Below are positions 24,648-35,707 of a DNA stretch of 64,000 nt, one piece after another (the stretch's first letter is position 1; every line of letters starts with the position of its first letter). The DNA comes from Siphonodentalium dalli (taxonomy: Eukaryota > Mollusca > Scaphopoda > Gadilida > Siphonodentaliidae), in the NCBI GenBank assembly GCA_032622095.1, contig CP136062.1:143920351-143984350 (forward strand). The letters are read 5' to 3'. The notes under the pieces are model-generated. The model had not been told where the DNA came from and did no database searches. It saw nothing but the letters and a program-made list of their open reading frames with translations. A program made the translations under genes and the position numbers.

Positions 24648-24945
24648 ACCCATTGACGTGAGGCACATGCATTCAGCGGAATCCCAGCCATTGAATACAT
24701 ATACATGTATAAGTGTATACCTCTAGTGGAATACAAGCCGGAACTATTCTTGTTGACGTCGCCAAGAAAGATGACGAACATTACGTCGATCATCCGCTTC
24801 CGGTGATCCCCCCATAATTACTGGTTATTTGTCAGACTTAAATCACAATAAAGCTGCGCTCTCGCGAAATATATCCTTGCGCCATCCGCAACTCATTCGA
24901 TAAAAGATTCTCGATTAAGATGCGCGTTGTGTTCTGTCTATTTAT
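24648..24945. mobile_element. Foldback MITE, third copy
   Basis: Matches 7745-8176: the head 'acccattgacgtgaggcac', the 'cttccggtgatccccc' core and one palindrome arm ('gattaagatgcgcgttgtg'). Most of the other arm has been lost. Confidence 0.75.
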
Positions 24946-25638
24946 ACATGCATCAAATAGTCTATCACTGCTGTGATCACTGAAAGATTTAGTTTATAAT
25001 TAAAGGGTGATGCCCAGATATACCAATTGTCAGCAGACAAACTTTGTGAGTTATTTCATTTAAAAACGCAGCTATAATAGTATAGCTTATTGGAAAAGGG
25101 GGGTGGGCCCCCAATGTGTTGGAGGAAAACAATATTTTTGTTGCACGTAGGGGGTGGTGGGTCCCAGATTGGGCGGAATTTATTACCAGTAACAAACAAG
25201 TTAACATACCTATCTACAATTATATTATAAGCTTACTCAGTAATTCCCAATCACGCTCCCCAAAATTATGGATAAACTGTTTATGTGTTCACGCCTCAAA
25301 TCCGACACATTACATGGCAAAACATTACATGATATAGATGGATAATTTATAACCGGTTATGGTACTGTATGAGCATTTTACCAGTGATTACGACCATTAA
25401 TTGGTAATTGACAAGCCCATCGTTATGCTATGACCGATCGACAATGTTTGCAATACAATAATGAGAATGAATGGGTAATCCATATAGACATCCGTTATCA
25501 ACATTTTCAGTCGTAATGGGATGCACTGCAGAAAACATAAATGAACATGTTTGAAATTATTCTCAAATTCCATTCACAAAGATATCAAATACCATGCCAC
25601 AGACATATCCATGTCATGGACTGAAAGATGAAACTCAC
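24946..25638. other. No feature seen
   Basis: Noncoding sequence just downstream of the thrombospondin exon on the minus strand. No gene recognised. Confidence 0.5.
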
Positions 25639-25802
25639 GTTGACAATGCTCCCTCAGCTCGCATCTCCTCTTCTCTGAATCCGTGGTGAAAGAGGACAAT
25701 CGGTACTGCCCGGAGGGCAACAAAATCTCTTCCTTGTTCTAGTCTGCGTTGATGTACCACAAGGCCCAGCACACTCAGAGTAGTTCGTCCAGGAATTCAC
25801 CG
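25639..25802 (-). CDS. Same extracellular gene, thrombospondin type 1 exon with a frameshift
   Basis: The acceptor is 'cacccaatag' and the donor 'gtcaac|gtgagt'. The first part reads VNSWTNYSECAGPCGTST, then QTRTRKRFCCPPGSTDCPLS. This is a TSP1 repeat: the W at the start, the CxxxC pair and the RTR basic ladder are all visible. The expected C-terminus (DSEKRRCELREHCQR) is also present but in another frame, entered after the Pro-Leu-Ser codons. The exon is 164 bp long; one more base would make 165 bp, a symmetric 1-1 exon, and its end phase would then fit the EGF exon at 18760. So one base has apparently been lost near 25690. This could be a real pseudogenising change, an allele or a sequencing error. 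Skipping a 1-1 exon would leave the reading frame intact. Confidence 0.7.
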
Positions 25803-26430
25803 CTATTGGGTGACATGAAAGATACATTTTGCTATCCAAAATACTTAGGTAGTGTTTATACATTAGCCGGATAAGATCCTATTCGCTTTAGCCGGTAACG
25901 ACAAATTATACGACAACAATAGAGTGTTTATACTTCGCCGGATAAGAATTTCATCTATCCTGATAAGCAGCTATTCGGTTTTTATTTTCTGGATTAAATT
26001 ATTCAATACAAGCAACTTGTTGTCGTATAGATTCCAATTGGCTCTGCATTTAAGTTAGATCTTTATCTGTCGTCATGGATTATTGCCTTTCAACAATTAA
26101 CTCGAGCAATAGTATGGTGTTAGCACTGATAGATCAGTCCGCTTTTCGCCTGTTTATATGGGTCAGTGTGTCAGTTTGATTGTCTCTAATCAGCTGTCCA
26201 TCGGTGGTCACGCACCTTGATTATAAGCTATTATTATAAATACTAACTGATGATGGTAAATGTACTCTGCATGTGCATGGTACATTTGTTGCGCATTCGA
26301 GGGTATTAAATGTGCATTTCCATGTACATGTAAGATCATATATATGGAAGAAATGGGATGGCACGTTTCAATGGATTCAAACGAAATGAACAATTAGTTC
26401 AATAATCTAAATATGAGTGCGTCGTGGACA
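25803..26430. other. No feature seen
   Basis: A motif like 'agtgtttatac(a)ttagccgg' occurs twice, near 25850 and 25920. Otherwise no gene or element. Confidence 0.45.
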
Positions 26431-27831
26431 TCTATACTATATATTTTGAGACTTCCGTATATATATGTGTACTTCATAGAATCGAAAACGGGTTGACCGA
26501 TCGGGACCAAACTTCCTATCTAAAGGTAAAATCACACGGGAATCGTCGTCGCGGCGTTTTGGAGAAGCTCAGAGCACCCGTTCTCTAATCTCAGCCACAA
26601 AAAACGGCACTGCGGTGGTTAATCAAGTGATAATTTAATGAGCGTTTGTTTTTTGACGCATCGATATAAAGAGCGTTTGTTTACCATTCAACGTTATTAG
26701 TATCTGCAGAGAGATATACGGGATTTTGAGTGGTTTCCTATGCGGGGAGATTTATTGGATGCCATAGTACTCTTACAACATTTCTGCAATATAATTGCCT
26801 CAAAGTGTTCAGCATCACTGTTATAATACGTATGACACTTAGGTCAGGGCTTAGGGGGGTAGTTAGTGTGGATATAGGCATAATGCTTCTCAGAAATCCC
26901 GGCAGACGAGATCTCGGAAACGGGTGGAGCTATCGACTTGAAATTTGGTATGTGAATGTATCTTGCCCCGGATACGAATTTTATCGGGTCGCCGAGCCGA
27001 GTCTGTCTGTAATCGATGGACTCGAAAACGGCCGAACCGATTTCGATGAAACTTGGTATGTGGGGTTATTTTCGGCCGGGGAGTGACATAGGCCTATTAA
27101 TTTGCCCGTGCGACGTGACCTTGACCTTTAAATCGGTTATTTCAAGGTCAAACGCCCGAATATCACGGGATTTCGATGAAACTTGATATGTGGGGGTACT
27201 TTCGGTCGGGGAGTGGAATAGGCCTATTAATTTGCCCGTGCGACGTGATCTTGACCTTGAAATCGGGTCATTTCAAGGTCAAACGCCGAAAATATCACGG
27301 GATTTCGACGAAACTTGGTATGTGGGGGTGCTTTCGGTCGGGGAGTGGCATAGGCCTATTAATTTGCCCGTGCGATGTGACCTTGTACTTGAAATCGGGT
27401 CATTTCAAGGTAAATCGCCCGAATATCACGGGATTTCGATGAAAATTAGTGTCTAGGGATACTTTCGTATGTGGAGTCTCATAAGCCTATTAATTTGCCC
27501 GTGGGACGTAACCTTGACCTTGAAATCGGGTCAATTCAAGGTCAAATCGCGAATTTTGATGGGATTTCCACGAAAGTTGATACATATGGTTACTTTTGTC
27601 CACTGGGTGTTTTGGACGGGTCGAGTCGTGACCCCGACCTGACATTGACCTTCAAAATGATCAATTCAAGGTCAAATCGGGTAAAACCGGATGGATTTCG
27701 ACGGGTACTTTTGTCGGGTACTTTTGTTCGGGCAGTGTATTGGACGGGTCAAATCGTGACCCCACCTGACCTTGGCCTTCAAAATGGACAATTCAAGATC
27801 AAAGTCCGGACGAACTCGGGTCACCTTCTAG
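26431..27831 (+). mobile_element. Non-autonomous Helitron
   Basis: A 1401-bp unit starting TCTATACTATATATT and ending CTAG, inserted exactly between a host A (26430) and T (27832), the signature of Helitron insertion. The first 565 bp are repeated in inverted orientation at about 47640-48210, inside the Helitron array. The 3' half is a tandem array of about 120-bp units. No Rep/helicase coding region is present, so it depends on another element. The hairpin expected before the CTAG is weak here, unlike in the array copies. Confidence 0.72.
27020..27800 (+). repeat. ~120-bp tandem array with TCAAGGTCA motifs
   Basis: About six units; the first are clearest, with 'cctattaatttgcccgtg' and 'cacgggatttcgatgaaa' in each. 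Exact TCAAGGTCA occurs at 27142, 27273, 27536 and 27666, and the reverse form TGACCTTGA at 27116, 27252 and 27515. The two orientations sit about 12-18 bp apart within units. Confidence 0.8.
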
Positions 27832-27849
27832 TATATATATATATACATA

Positions 27850-28555
27850 CAGGGACGGGTCTAGAGGACCTGATTTGTGTGACTGTTCATCTTTGGAATT
27901 TCCAACTGCACCAAATCTTGAACCTCACCAAACTCACAAGTTCGCGTAAATCCATTTACACCCCCCCCCCCCCCTTGGGCTTTAATCTAACTTTCCACTC
28001 ACAGTAATCCTCTAGACGGCCGTGTATTGAGCGATTTCCTTTAGATCTGAAACTGTGTCTAAACCTGGAAATTGCCCAAACCTAACATGTGTAGTGGTCT
28101 GACGTCAAGCAACTTGAACCACGATTTGGTTCAGATAAATTAGATACATGTTTGACTGACCACGTGTGCGGGACCAAGACATAATATTATCGGACCGACC
28201 ATGGTTATGACCCTGTACGAGAACATTTTGAAATCAGAACCCTGAAAATTGCAAAAGCCTAGCACCCAGACTTGCCTTAAGATTTCCAATTGTTGGACAT
28301 TTTCCAAACTTGACACACATCTAAGGTTGGATCATTTCCAACTGATGGCCATTTCAGTCCAATAATTTGGTAAAAAATTAAGCAAATGTTGGTCTAAAAA
28401 ATCACCTCTAATAACGTGTTGGAAAATCAAACTTCGAGAACAATTTCAACATATTGTTGATGTCAAATTTCCAACTATGTGTCAGGTATGAAATTTCCAG
28501 CTTTTGAATATTTTGATTAAAGTTGGGATGAGACACCCCCATCGCCACGGCCCTG
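27850..28555 (-). mobile_element. hAT-like non-autonomous element, solo copy
   Basis: Starts CAGGGACGGGTCTAGAGG and ends CGCCACGGCCCTG. It is flanked by TATACATA on the left and TATACATG on the right, an 8-bp target duplication with one mismatch. Its interior from about 28330 is the reverse complement of the start of the elements at 39034 and 42001, sharing 'gttggaaatttc' motifs and 'tgatggccatttcagtcc'. No transposase. It sits 18 bp after the end of the Helitron. Confidence 0.75.
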
Positions 28556-29474
28556 TATACATGGCCATGGTGAACGCCCAAATAAAACGATAAACATATT
28601 TTATTGTATAATGTGTCACATTTGATTCGCGATGTTGAAACTTATATAATTATATAATATATTATATACAATCCGATCCGAATGATTAGACACCAATTTG
28701 TCTCAAAACTGACAATGACCATGCTTTTGGTGCGACACTCACTTCACAGATTGTCTATGAACTCAGACAAACCTTTAACAATGTTGTTTAAATATCTTTA
28801 AAATTATCAATAGCAATACCTTAAAGATCGAGTTGGATATTAATAATTTCGGCATTTCCATTTCTAAAATGTTTCACTTCACTATACTGCCAACCATAGC
28901 TCTAGCAGGAAGCGGCTAGATGTTTACATGTATACAGCAATATCATATTTCAGTTTAGTGAGAACTAAAAGGAAAACTATTAACATGTAAAGGAGACACG
29001 TAAATGTATGCATATATCTTCGCCGGCGATGTGTAAACACTCTGCAGTAACCTTCGCCGGTTAACGACACCTTAATGAACGTGGACAACGAAATACAATG
29101 CCAGGATATTGGTTTTTTCTGGAAAGGATTAAATTGGTCACCGCCGGTCATATTTCGCGTGTGTAGTTTTGAATAGAGCTTTGATTATCTAATCATGTTC
29201 TGACCTCGGTGCACGGTCACCATGTAATTCATAATCACGAAAACTCAGCACGCCATTTACGCTTTCGTCGCTGTTCATGAAATAAACAAGCGATCGATAT
29301 TGGCCGACTTTCGATCACTCCGATTTTGGTCACCAACAAGGTCGTTACCCATAAGAATTCATTTGATGGGATGCGAACTTCCTTGCGACAGTCGTACGGA
29401 CATAGTTAATGTACATGTTGTAACGGATTTGGTGCCGTTATTTCGTATTATAACTATTAAATGAGCTTTTGATA
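28556..29474. other. No feature seen
   Basis: AT-rich noncoding sequence. No exon recognised on either strand. Confidence 0.5.
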
Positions 29475-29773
29475 ATAATCTATCTGGGCAGAATCATGTT
29501 TCAAAAATAGAATTATACCCCTTGTTTACAAGTAGAGAAAGTCGTACTCGCTTTTGTCGCTTATGGACAGCAATCGTGTATAATCGCCATGGCCTGTGAT
29601 GCTAAAGTTACAATCAATAATCCATCTGTGCAGAATCATAGAGTTAGAACAAAATATTTCAAAAATAGAGTTATACCCCGTGTTTACAAGTAGAGAAAGT
29701 CGTACTTGATATAGTCGCTTTTTGACAACAATCGTGTAGATTCACGTGACCTATGACGCTAGAGTTACAATCA
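29475..29773 (+). repeat. Tandem duplication of ~150 bp
   Basis: Two copies (29475-29615 and 29616-29773) share 'tgcagaatcat', 'tttacaagtagagaaagtcg' and 'agttacaatca'. A short CACACG run follows. Confidence 0.8.
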
Positions 29774-30170
29774 CACGCACACGCACACTCGCTAAAGTAC
29801 AATCTCTCTAGTCAGTTTGAAAACAATCGCATAACCATGACAAGAAAACCATAGTCAGAAATGGTAACGCCACCAAGATTATATTATTACATATAAATAG
29901 AAATTATAAAAAATACATAAAATATTTTGATAACAATTGCGTTTAAACAAGTAATCCTTCAAATTATTACTAACTAAGCAAGTAAACGACTGTGTGGTCA
30001 CTCAACAGATTATAAAGACTTGGACTTAGTATACTGTAAATACTAAAATTTAAATGAAATAATTAAAAGATAAAATTTAGCAAGTAGTAAAAGTTAATTT
30101 TCTCATTTAATTTTTGTTTTTGGTTAAATAAAGCAATAATTTAAATGTAACATTTGGTTTTTATTAAATG
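29774..30170. other. No feature seen
   Basis: AT-rich spacer without recognised features. Confidence 0.45.
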
Positions 30171-30174
30171 ATTG

Positions 30175-30425
30175 ACCGTGGCTCTTCCAATAATTGTGCG
30201 ACTGACCTGGTCAATTGTTCTTGAGAAGTTGTTTTGAGAATTACTATGGAGGGAAATAGTTATGGCTGTGGCTTCGCAAGTAATTAACTTGGTGACGTGA
30301 TGTTAACAAATCTGAACTCTAGTAAACCAAGGATGCTCCATACCAAATATAAGGTAAATTAATAATTCTTTAGAAGTTATTTTAAGATTTACTATGGAGG
30401 GAAAGAATTGTGGTTGTAACAAATA
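30175..30425 (+). repeat. Dispersed 'actatggagggaaa' repeat, two units
   Basis: Two ~120-bp units, each with 'gaagtt(g/a)ttttaaga(a/t)ttactatggaggg'-like sequence. The same family is repeated at 62.2-62.9 kb and 63.8-64.0 kb and resembles the repeats in the first kilobase. Confidence 0.65.
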
Positions 30426-30439
30426 TAAATATTAGTCAC

Positions 30440-30757
30440 TCAGGCAATAGATGTATCTATTCTGTATATTAAGTTATTGGGTCTCACGTGTCTTGAGATG
30501 TCTAAATAGTTTTCGATGGACAGATCGCACACGGGACCCACGCCAATCTTCTCTGTTGGGATTCCAATTGTTGGCTTATTAAATATGCACATATGCTTAA
30601 GATACAGTCGCGCGCGAAGCACGCTCCCGTAAGTCGGGTTTTGGATCCCAGTTAATGAAAATATCATTGAAATAATCGGTTTCCCCCAATAAACATCCAT
30701 ATATTCAATATACATGTTTTGGAGCAGAATTAGGCAGTCCATATTGGACGCCATCAT
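30440..30757 (-). CDS. Unrecognised 105-codon frame, doubtful
   Basis: An ATG-initiated frame whose peptide (MMASNMDCLILLQNMYIEYM ... YGSVLRARLYLKHMC ... GVGPVCDLSIENYLDISRH) has a more mixed composition than the AT-driven frames around it. There is no domain I recognise, no splice context and no second copy in the window. It could be an exon, a repeat-derived frame or chance. Confidence 0.22.
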   Translation of the reverse strand: MMASNMDCLILLQNMYIEYMDVYWGKPIISMIFSLTGIQNPTYGSVLRARLYLKHMCIFNKPTIGIPTEKIGVGPVCDLSIENYLDISRHVRPNNLIYRIDTSIA

Positions 30758-30846
30758 GGAATTTATTTTGTTTTGTTTTAATTTTCACACATATTTATTA
30801 GTTATGTGGATGGAGTTCTCATTAAACCTCACATCCTTATATTGGT

Positions 30847-31329
30847 TACTGTAATGCCCAAAGTAATTGACCACTTAACCACATCAGACTTATTGGTAAT
30901 TTTTCAGGATTTAAAATCCTGAAAAATTACAAATAATTCTGCTCTGGTTAAGTGGTCAATTACTTTGAACATTACTGTATGAGGATTGAGTTATCATTAA
31001 ACCTCAAATCATTATATTGGCTACAGTAATGCCCAAAGTAATTGACCACTTAACCACAGCAGAATTATGGCTATTTTTTCAGCATTTAAAATCCTCATAA
31101 ATTACCCATTATTCTGCTGTGCTTAAGTGGTCAATTACTTTGAACATTACTGTATGATGATTGAGTTATCATTAAACCTCAAATCCTTATATTGGTTACA
31201 GTAATGCCCAAAGTAATTTACCACTTAACCACAGCATAATTATGGGTAGTTTTTCAGGATTTAAAATCATGAAAAAATACCCATAATTTTGCTGTGGTTA
31301 AGTGATCAATTACTTTGGACATTACTGTA
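30847..31329. mobile_element. Three palindromic mariner-like MITEs at 175-bp period
   Basis: Copies at 30847-30980, 31022-31154 and 31197-31329. Each is a near-perfect inverted repeat about 133 bp long beginning TACAGTAATGCCCAAAG (first copy TACTG) and ending in the reverse complement, with a centre like 'aggatttaaaatcct'. The spacers between copies ('gaggattgagttatcattaa' and following) are also alike, so spacer and MITE were amplified together. The termini and TA edges recall Tc1/mariner MITEs. Confidence 0.82.
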
Positions 31330-32290
31330 TGTAGATGGAGTTAAACCTCACAACAGTGTGTTGGGGATTTGGACCTTGACTTGGGACCTTTGGTTTTTAA
31401 CGCAACAAATGCGCGTACACCTTATACACAAGCCTGCTAACATTTCAAAATGTTGTCAGTTTTGTATTCTCTGCAGCGGAACTCGACGCATTGAAGCAAA
31501 ATTTACAAGAGATAAAATGTGTACGTAACGAGACTATAATACAAATGAAAAAATAAATTCAGGGAGGGGTGGGCGATACAGGGAACTAAGTGTTGAACCG
31601 ATATAAATTTTATAGAGCGATACTGACCAATGTTGACATATTATGCATCTCAACTCTACTGAACATTGCAACAAGGCTATAAAATAGGGGGTGTCAGAAT
31701 CTTAGTCATCTCTATATAGTGCCAGAATAGTCATTTATGGACTTCTATAATATGTTGGGTTGGTACGTTATATGGACTCGGAGAAAAAGGGGTTTGTACC
31801 GATGAACTGACATAAATTAGTGGAGCGATGTTGCCATGTAATGTATCGCGACTGCACTAAAGCAGCAATGACATAAAATGGGGGAGTATGAAATTATCTC
31901 TATCTCTATAGATGGCACGAGGATTATATAGAAAGGAATAGCAATTGATATACGTATACGGTATACTATAGTAATACCATAGACATATAAGTACAAGTAT
32001 CACCCGATAAAATATTAAGTAACGTGACTATAGCGATGAAAAAATTAAATAAATTGGACCGGGATTAGAGGTTGGGTTGGTTATATGTGGATAATTGGAT
32101 ATGGAATTCATACCGATGAAACGATACTAATTAGTGGAGCAATAAAGACCAATGTTGACACTTAGTCAGGCTATGCGGGAGAAAAAAGGGGTTGATACGA
32201 TAGGCCGAAATAAATTTGTCGGGTGATAATGACCAATGTTGACGTATAAAGTGACACGACTGTACTGTCGCACAATTATCAGATATAATG
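31330..32290 (+). repeat. Degenerate repeats, ~200-bp units
   Basis: Motifs 'accgat(a/g)aa...ataaat(t)...agcgat...gaccaatgttgaca' recur near 31600, 31795, 32110 and 32195 with poor conservation. No coding sequence is associated with them. Confidence 0.5.
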
Positions 32291-33480
32291 GTCAAATATG
32301 GACTCTAGTGCCCAATATGGAACAGCTCAGAAAACATTTGCACGGCCCTAAAATTTATTTAACAAGGCAATTGGCATCTGCCATATACAAATCGATTTAT
32401 GTCGATAAATCTCTTATTTTTCAAAAATTTTAGCTCACACTTGGTGTGTGTGAGTGGGATACTTATATATTCCTAAAATGACAGGGTACAGCACGTAATT
32501 ATGACCGTGGACGGGTCATCGAGTAAACGCATTTTATAAACGTGCTTTTGTCAATTGCCATTTTGGTCAAACTAAACCATTTTCGACCGGGACAGCAGAT
32601 CCGAATAGTAGCTAAGATGTATTTAGATAGAATTATCAAAAGAATTTGACCGATTCGGGTGCAGTTTAAGAGAATCGAGTGGAGAAATCTTGGTGATAAT
32701 TCCAGAAAATAAAGATGGCGGAGAATCACAATGAAACTACCCGCAATTCACTTCACTACACCAGGGTTCGCAATGGGTTACACATTATGTTCAGTCTGTC
32801 AAATTATTTATATTTTCAACAACAAGTGACTTTAAGTTTACAATTTCAGCCTCTCCTGACTCTATGGATACGATTTATCATATTTTCATAAACATATTAT
32901 ACACCGTTGGCGTTAACTTACAATTTCGGCATCTACGTGATTCTATCGGTACGATTGAGTAAGGTACAACAAATCTCCAAGAATACATTCGCCCTGTCCA
33001 CCACACAATATCAAAATCACAGAAACTAGATACACCACATGTGGCGTAATAACCTGCATGTCTTCATTTACGTGAATCATGATCTGACATTAAAGTGAAC
33101 ATCTAGGAAAGTTTGACAGTTACAGAATTTGGTCGGTGTTTCGGCGTGTAGAAGAGTGACTTTGTTTTGTCCTGCATGAAGAATTATTCATGTCTTTCAA
33201 ACATAGGTAGAACCGGGTATCAAAGTACGAACAACGAAATATAGCCATAAATATAATTTCGGGGTCGAAGAACCGCCACCTCCATTTCACTGTTTTAATT
33301 TTATATCAGATTGAGCTGGTATATGAGATAAATATTGTGATAACGAACCAAAACCGGACGCTTTGGGTCGTATATAGACTACATCTGATTTTGTGACGTC
33401 ACCAATTATTATCTAATACGACGCATCTGTTTTGAATTTCGCGAGCGCTTTTGTCGCACAGTAGATCGGTGGGCTTAACG
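32291..33480. other. No feature seen
   Basis: AT-rich noncoding DNA. 'acaatttc(a/g)gc(c/a)tct' occurs twice near 32840 and 32925, suggesting a weak duplication. Confidence 0.45.
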
Positions 33481-33489
33481 CATTAATTT

Positions 33490-35045
33490 AGACCGTTTGA
33501 GGTAATGGTGGGCCTTTTGACTCAAAATTCCACATCCATACGTTTGGTCATCGTATACAGACCCCCTCCAAACCGAAAAAACAAACTAAGTGTTGATATG
33601 TGCTCGTCGGAAATTCGGAATTCTTGGGAGCTTTGGCTATTTCTAAAGGACCTTTTATCGTACTGGGTGATTTTAATTTCCATATGGAGAATGAGACGGA
33701 CAGAGATGCGATAAATTTTTCGAATATCTTGAAATCAATGGAACTTGTTCAACTGGTAACTGACCCTACACACAAATGTAAGCACACACTAGACCTTGTG
33801 ATCACCCGCGAGTGTGACTCCAGGATTGTTTATGACATTGAAGTATTTGACATAGCTCTTTCTGACCATTTCCTGGTAAAGTTCAACATTAGGCTCCGTA
33901 GACCAAAACCGGAGAGGAAGACAATGATTTTCCGTAAATATCGCAGCATCGATCCTTGAAATTTTTCGAACGACATCATGTCCTCGTCTCTGTGGAGAAC
34001 CCGCGATCTTTCAGTCGACGCGCTAGTTAGAAACTTCAATTATGTGGCCCAGGAGTTGGTTGACAGTTTTGCACCTTTGCAAACTAAAACCATGGTGAAC
34101 CGTAAATCATCTCCATTGTTTAATGACGACCTCCGAGCAGAGAAAGTGCGTCGTAGAAATCTCGAACTGCAACGGCGTTCCTCAAAACCTGAGATTCACA
34201 GGGAGTTGTTCGTGACACAACGAAATCGTGTCAATAAACTTATCATCGAGGCCAAGCGGCAATATTTTGCTGACCTCGTGAGCGATAACTCGAAACAGCC
34301 TAAAGTTCTATCTGATGTTATTGATAAACTACTTCACAAAAACAAGTCCTCGCCACTCCCTCAGTATACGTCATCGGTCGATCTTGCCAATAAAAAGCTG
34401 ACGTGTTTCAAGCCACTCATATCTGATCAGCTGTCAGAAATTATATCGAAATCTCCATTAAAACAGTGCACTCTCGACATTATACCAACAAAGTTATTGA
34501 AGACATGTAAGGCAGCACTAGCACCCGTGTTGATGAATATTGTAAACAGTTCTTTGGATAGTGGCATTTTTCCACCCACCATGAAACATGCCTTAGTAAC
34601 GCCGCTACTGAAGAAACCAGGACTTGATGTCGAGGTCCTAAGTAACTACCGACCGGTTTCAAACCTCTCTTTTATTTCAAAGCTGATGGAGAGGGTTGTT
34701 TCCAAACAACTTCGCGAATACTTGTCGTCCACTGGTTTGTCGGAAGTGTTTCAATCTGCATATCGTCCAAATAGCAGCACGGAGACTGCACTTCTTCGGG
34801 TCCATGGATCAAAGGGAAGTGTCATGCTTGGTGTTGCTGGATCTCAGTGCCGCTTTCGACACCATCGACCACGTTGTGCTATTGAAAAGACTTGAATACA
34901 TACTCGGTGTGACGGTTTAGATTGGTTTAGGTCATATCTGAACGGCCGTACATTGAGTGTCACAATGAACAACGTTCACTCGGATGTTTTTGCACTTAAG
35001 TACGATGTGCCACAGATGTGTACGATGTGCTCGGACCCATTAGAC
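33490..35045 (+). pseudogene. Truncated non-LTR retrotransposon (jockey/CR1-L2 type)
   Basis: The element encodes the C-terminal part of an apurinic endonuclease (VIVYRPPPNRK near 33550; after a frameshift, FIVLGDFNFHMEN, THKCKHTLDLVIT and SDHFLV at 33650-33870). A linker follows, then the fingers and palm of a reverse transcriptase from 33978: SNYRPVSNLSFISKLMERVV, FQSAYRPNSSTETALLRV and, after another frameshift near 34800, LVLLDLSAAFDTIDHV. The last readable parts are LDWFRSYLNGRTLSV and a VPQ ... LGP remnant near 35000-35030. The catalytic YxDD block, the thumb and the 3' end are missing, as is the 5' end. It is dead. Confidence 0.85.
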
Positions 35046-35150
35046 CGGCCCCCAGATGAGGGTAGTATCACACGAAAGGGTAAAAAATTTGACGCTATCT
35101 CCAATTATCCTTGCCCCATGGGGGTTCCAAAACATTGAGGTATCCAGGAT

Positions 35151-35707
35151 AATACTGGCCCTAGCCTATAGCCCCGTAGGATTTTCTTGCTCTAGATCAG
35201 ACTCCATATAAGTTACGTACCTGGGGTCAAGGGCTTCCAAAAAAATTTGGGTAGACTTCGTCAAATTGTTCTCCCGTCTCCATGGCAACCGTTTTCAAAA
35301 TGGCTGCCAAGATGTAATATTTCACATCAGAAAGTCAATAAAGTGTTCTTCCAGTCAAATATGTGGAAGAGTAACAAACTAAGTTATATATCAAAATATC
35401 CGTACTGATACGGCGGTTAACATGCTGTTAACTTTTCGTGTAATAGTGTACGATATCATTTTATTATTGGGGTTAAATAGGCTTTTTCGTGAATCAAACC
35501 AGTGAAAAATGGAATCCAACTGCCTAAGTAACATCTTCATCTAGTTTTGGACAGGAATATAACTAAACAACTTGATAAATGGGGGATTGTTCATATTTTG
35601 AAAGCGTATTTTGGAGTATCTCAATGTTCCAGGTTCATTTTTGGGGTAAAAATCGCTTTTTTTGTGAAAAATGAGAGAATTCTGGAATCCATCACAACAT
35701 GATATGC
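35151..35707 (+). repeat. Long inverted repeat, left copy (~557 bp)
   Basis: The reverse complement is found at 44175-44722. Shared blocks include 'ctagcctatagccccgtagg', 'tctccatggcaaccgttttc' and 'cagtgaaaaatggaatccaa'. No coding sequence is evident. Confidence 0.85.

Noticed and set aside
27176-28007. Overlapping plus-strand frames of 88-178 codons
   Set aside because: They come from the Helitron's tandem units; open frames persist only because the unit length keeps phase, and two frames are open at once.
30847-31329. CRISPR-like regular spacing
   Set aside because: The repeats are 133-bp palindromes with repeated, not unique, spacers in a eukaryotic genome.
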